DNA from: Paraburkholderia fungorum
GTDB taxonomy: Bacteria; Pseudomonadota; Gammaproteobacteria; Burkholderiales; Burkholderiaceae
Assembly (NCBI RefSeq): GCF_003610895.1
Contig: NZ_MCAS01000028.1
Coordinates: 1 to 64,000, forward strand
Direction of reading: 5' to 3'
DNA: 64,000 nt
The position numbers and the translations under genes were made by a program. Shown here piece by piece: positions 61,186 to 64,000 of this stretch (position 1 is its first letter; each line of letters begins with the position of its first letter). The notes under the pieces are model-generated. The model did not search any database. It saw only the letters and a list, made by a program, of their open reading frames with translations, and had not been told where the DNA came from.

Positions 61186-61287
61186 CGGTTCACGATGCGG
61201 CCCTTCATTCCCGGCAAACACAACGTGCATTGCCGCCGGGTAGCACGGCGTCACAAATGCGCCTGCGGCGCGCGCCCAGCCACTAAA

Positions 61288-61890
61288 TTACTTGTCCGCG
61301 TTCGAACCCGAGTTCGACGCCAGCGTTTCATTGATCTCAGCGCGCGCTTCCTGGCGCGTCAACCCTTCGATCTTGACCCGTGCCGTACCCGCATGGCGCA
61401 TGTCGAGCGCGCTTGCGGCGGCCATCGACAGGTCGATCACCCGGCCACGCGCATACGGGCCACGGTCGTTAATACGGACGACAACCGAGCGCGAGGTGGC
61501 CGGATTGGTCACGCGAACATACGAGCCGAGCGGCAACGTACGATGCGCCGCGGTCATCGCGTGCATGTCGTAGCGTTCGCCGTTGGCGGTGCGGCGGCCA
61601 TGGAAGCCACGGCCGTACCATGAGGCGCGGCCAGTCTGCTCGAAGTCCGAAATGCCCGAACCATCGTCCGTGAGCGGCTTGGCATCGGCCAGTGATGCGC
61701 CTTTGGCGGCGACATCCGAGGCCGGCGCGCTACCAAAAGCTTGCGGGCCGAAGGAGCCTGCCTGGACTTTCTTCGTGCTCAGCGGTGCGCCGTTGTCGGA
61801 CGCGGTGCTTGCACCCGGAGGCGTAGCACAACCGGCCAGCACAAAAAAGGCAAAAATAGTCCCCAGACTGCGGGATAACCGAGTTTTCAT
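61288..61890 (-). CDS. rlpA: RlpA-family septal lipoprotein / lytic transglycosylase
   Basis: A 200-residue outer-membrane lipoprotein with lipobox LAGC (C21). The double-psi beta-barrel covers about 90-185 (GRASWYGRGFHGRRTANGERYDMHAMTAAHRTLPLG, then VVVRINDRGPYARGRVIDLS) with the conserved D and H. It lacks the C-terminal SPOR domain of E. coli RlpA. Start taken at 61890 giving a short signal peptide; an ATG ten codons earlier is possible. Confidence 0.9.
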   Translation of the reverse strand: MKTRLSRSLGTIFAFFVLAGCATPPGASTASDNGAPLSTKKVQAGSFGPQAFGSAPASDVAAKGASLADAKPLTDDGSGISDFEQTGRASWYGRGFHGRRTANGERYDMHAMTAAHRTLPLGSYVRVTNPATSRSVVVRINDRGPYARGRVIDLSMAAASALDMRHAGTARVKIEGLTRQEARAEINETLASNSGSNADK

Positions 61891-62531
61891 AAGACGTGCA
61901 ATCAAATTGTCGAGCCGCATCACGCAAAAGTTGAGCGTGTTGCCTGCGACTCCGGCGGCAATGGACGACAACGCGCCGCGCGGAAAAGCGCAGTACGTCA
62001 AAGCCCGGATGCGGCTCACACAGCCGCTACCGCACGGTTAATTTTCACGTCTGGCGCAACCTGTCCCCGGCAGCCTGACCAGACCCCACATGCCGCCATC
62101 GAACGTGGCAAACACGTTCTTGCGCGCGCAACTCAGCGCACAGGAACAGCGGCGTAGGCCCCACCCAGCGTCACGGCATTTAAGTCCGTTGCAGGCGCGC
62201 GGCGCCTGGCTGGGTAAGACGTGTGCATCGAAAGCATTCGATACCTGATGGCTACCTGCAAAACGCCGGTAGCCCATACTTGAGTGGCAATCCGCGTGCC
62301 CATTTTTGATGGGGACGCATCGCCGTGTGGCATGCACAATTCCTTGTGCATAGAGCGCATTATACCCAAAAGAAATTTTTGGGATGGCAAGCGACTGAAA
62401 ACCTTGAAGAATTTTCACTCCTGCTGCAAAAATGAGCAGCCGAAAGCCCGTTGCAGCGGGGCTTCCGCGCCCTCGGCGACCATCGGCCAGACGCCGGTAC
62501 AATCAACGTTTTTCCCTGCGGCGCCGTCACC
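61891..62531. other. Long divergent intergenic region with hairpins
   Basis: About 640 bases without a convincing gene. Several hairpins: GGCTAC/GTAGCC (about 62254-62276), TGCACAA/TTGTGCA (62334-62351) and CCCAAAA/TTTTGGG (62368-62386). TACAAT near 62497 could be the -10 box of the rightward hydrolase gene. A structured RNA is possible. Confidence 0.4.
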
Positions 62532-63176
62532 ATGAAAGTCACCTTGATCCCCGTCACCCCGTTCCAGCAGAACAGCTCCCTGCTCGTTTGCGAGGCAACA
62601 GGACGGGCGGCCGTCGTCGATCCGGGTGGCGACCTTGATGTCATCCAGGGTGAAATCGCACGCCAGAACGTGACGGTCGAAAAAGTATTCCTGACACACG
62701 GCCACATCGATCATTGCGCTGGCGCAAAGACGCTCGCCACGCATTACGGCGTGCCGATCGAAGGTCCGCATCCCGACGAAAGCTTCTGGCTCGACAAGCT
62801 GCCGGATCAAAGCACGCGCTTCGGCTTTCCCGCTGCCGAGGCGTTCGAGCCGGACCGTTGGCTGCAAAACGGCGAGACCGTGCGGTTCGGCGACGAAACC
62901 CTCGAGGTCTATCACTGCCCGGGTCACACGCCAGGGCATGTCGTGTTCTTCAGCCGCGCGCATCGGCTCGCGCTGGTCGGCGACGTGCTGTTCGCCGGCT
63001 CGATCGGCCGCACGGATTTTCCGCGCGGCAATCACGCCGACCTGGTGCGCTCGATCCGCGAAAAACTCTGGCCACTCGGCGACGACGTCACCTTCGTTCC
63101 GGGTCATGGTCCCACCTCCACGTTTGGCGCCGAACGCCGCACCAATCCGTACGTGGCCGACGGAGTCGAAGCATGA
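62532..63176 (+). CDS. YcbL-like MBL-fold hydrolase (glyoxalase II family)
   Basis: A 214-residue MBL-fold hydrolase of the YcbL/glyoxalase II group. The binuclear metal motif is H56-x-H58-x-D60-H61 (THGHIDHCAG), followed by HCPGHTPGH, VGDVLFAGSIGRTDF and FVPGHGPTSTFGAER. It lacks the C-terminal substrate domain of true glyoxalase II, so it may act on small thioesters. The TGA overlaps the next ATG. Confidence 0.93.
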   Translation: MKVTLIPVTPFQQNSSLLVCEATGRAAVVDPGGDLDVIQGEIARQNVTVEKVFLTHGHIDHCAGAKTLATHYGVPIEGPHPDESFWLDKLPDQSTRFGFPAAEAFEPDRWLQNGETVRFGDETLEVYHCPGHTPGHVVFFSRAHRLALVGDVLFAGSIGRTDFPRGNHADLVRSIREKLWPLGDDVTFVPGHGPTSTFGAERRTNPYVADGVEA

Positions 63177-63802
63177 GCAGCGAAATCTATGTGAGCACGG
63201 ACGTCGAAGCGGACGGTCCCATTCCCGGTCCGCATTCGATGCTCAGTTTCGCCTCCGCCGCTTATACGGAAGACAAGCAACTGATCGCCACCTTCTCCGC
63301 GAATCTGGAACTGCTCGACGGCGCCACAGCGCATCCGGTGCAGGAAGCCTGGTGGAAAACGCAGCCGGAAGCATGGGAGGCCTGCCGCAAGGATTTGCAG
63401 GATCCGCAGGCCGCGCTCACGGCCTACGTCGAATGGGTCGAGGCGTTGCCGGGCAAGCCCGTGTTCGTGGCGATGCCGGCCGGTTTCGACTTCACCTATA
63501 TGTTCTGGTACATGATGCGGTTTGTCGGCCGCTGCCCGTTCTCGTGGTCCGCGCTCGACATCAAAACGCTGGCCTTCGCGCTGACCGGCCTGCCGTACCG
63601 CAAGAACATCAAGCCACGCTTCCCGAAGCACTGGTTCGACGAACATCCGCATACGCATGTCGCACTCGACGATGCGATCGAGCAGGGCGCGCTCTTCTGC
63701 AACATGCTGAAGGATCTGCGGACGTTCCAGGCGGCCATGCCGGCAGCCGGTCAAGATGGGGACGGCACAGGACAAAACGCCGCTGAGGAACCGGCAAATT
63801 AG
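63173..63802 (+). CDS. DEDDh-type 3'-5' exonuclease
   Basis: A 209-residue ribonuclease-H-fold exonuclease. The acidic set is visible: D10 and E12 (STDVEADG), D106 (GFDFTYM) and H162 with D167 (HVALDDAIEQG). It is related to the RNase T/DnaQ superfamily but stands apart from both. ATGA overlap with the MBL hydrolase gene implies coupled translation. Substrate, DNA or RNA, unknown. Confidence 0.82.
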   Translation: MSSEIYVSTDVEADGPIPGPHSMLSFASAAYTEDKQLIATFSANLELLDGATAHPVQEAWWKTQPEAWEACRKDLQDPQAALTAYVEWVEALPGKPVFVAMPAGFDFTYMFWYMMRFVGRCPFSWSALDIKTLAFALTGLPYRKNIKPRFPKHWFDEHPHTHVALDDAIEQGALFCNMLKDLRTFQAAMPAAGQDGDGTGQNAAEEPAN

Positions 63803-63892
63803 GTAATCTCCCTCGCCGAACCCGTTTTACATTGCGTTTCGTTTTCGAGACCTCTACCATGCGTTGATAGGGCGACGCCAACGGAGGCGCAG

Positions 63893-64000
63893 TTGACACT
63901 CGATACGTTCTCTCAAAAAATCCTGCGCCTGCTGCAGCTCGACGCACGCCGGTCCGTACAAGAGATTTCTGACCAGGTTGGGCTCTCGAGCACCCCATGT
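63893..64000 (+). CDS. AsnC/Lrp-family regulator, N-terminal part (cut by window end)
   Basis: The first 36 codons of an AsnC-type regulator: LDTFSQKILRLLQLDARRSVQEISDQVGLSSTPC matches the helix-turn-helix of the family. It starts with TTG, with GGAGG five bases ahead. The rest lies beyond the window. Confidence 0.75.
   Translation, partial: MTLDTFSQKILRLLQLDARRSVQEISDQVGLSSTPC

Noticed and set aside
62133..62390. 85-codon leftward frame in the rlpA/YcbL gap
   Set aside because: Covers hairpin sequence, lacks a ribosome site, and has no recognisable pattern.

Overview
The window looks like chromosomal DNA from a Burkholderiales bacterium, most probably a Paraburkholderia (inference). The grounds are the high GC content, a Kir-type potassium channel that closely resembles Burkholderia KirBac1.1, Burkholderia-type trimeric porins, many LysR/TetR/IclR/AraC regulators with divergent targets, and a dispersed palindromic intergenic repeat. 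I see no prophage, plasmid, CRISPR array or rRNA. The only mobile element is one IS256-family insertion sequence at the left edge.

Layout. 1-1343: IS256-family element inserted in or beside a copy of the dispersed repeat. 1780-6209: biotin operon bioA-bioF-bioD-bioB. 6317-8078: sulfate-binding protein and a small serine hydrolase, both leftward. 8361-12517: rightward run ghrA, HMG-CoA lyase, YbaK-like deacylase, DUF1289, MaoC and a metallo-beta-lactamase-fold hydrolase, with the last three coupled by ATGA overlaps. 12894-14378: EamA exporter with a divergent Lrp-type regulator. 14500-19052: a hydrolase carrying the complete fluoroacetate-dehalogenase residue set, a nitronate monooxygenase-like enzyme, a LysR regulator and a porin. 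20699-23868: SLC10-type symporter and an EAL-CBS-GGDEF protein. 24077-27257: LacI regulator, AGE-family sugar isomerase and PfkB kinase, a likely mannose-to-fructose-6-phosphate module. 27403-29161: two small unknown proteins and the Kir channel. 29216-33925: porin divergent from N-formylglutamate amidohydrolase, IclR and a YfcC-family transporter; both promoters carry the same palindrome. 34298-37885: fused indolepyruvate ferredoxin oxidoreductase. 38069-44202: CutC, EAL protein, CPA1 antiporter, a large palindromic repeat and a uracil/xanthine permease. 44435-53637: two chemoreceptors, a DUF2239 protein, a diguanylate cyclase, an SDR with its TetR repressor, and a possible small RNA. 53738-57542: two-subunit molybdenum hydroxylase with a divergent AraC activator. 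57654-61012: tRNA-Ala(CGC) and an yra-type housekeeping cluster (cytochrome c, BON lipoprotein, DiaA, YraN, RsmI). 61288-64000: RlpA, a YcbL-like hydrolase, a DEDDh exonuclease and the start of an AsnC regulator.

Two patterns stand out. First, six genes (bioB, the small hydrolase, ghrA, the nitronate monooxygenase gene, the Kir channel gene and cutC) have short tandem repeats at or just after their stop codons. Second, several local regulators have matching palindromes in both promoters they would be expected to control (IclR locus, TetR/SDR pair, DUF2239 promoter), so operators can be predicted from the sequence alone. I found no clearly new multi-gene system. The most useful leads are the defluorinase candidate, the IclR/formylglutamate locus, the orphan terminator/small RNA and the stop-codon repeats.
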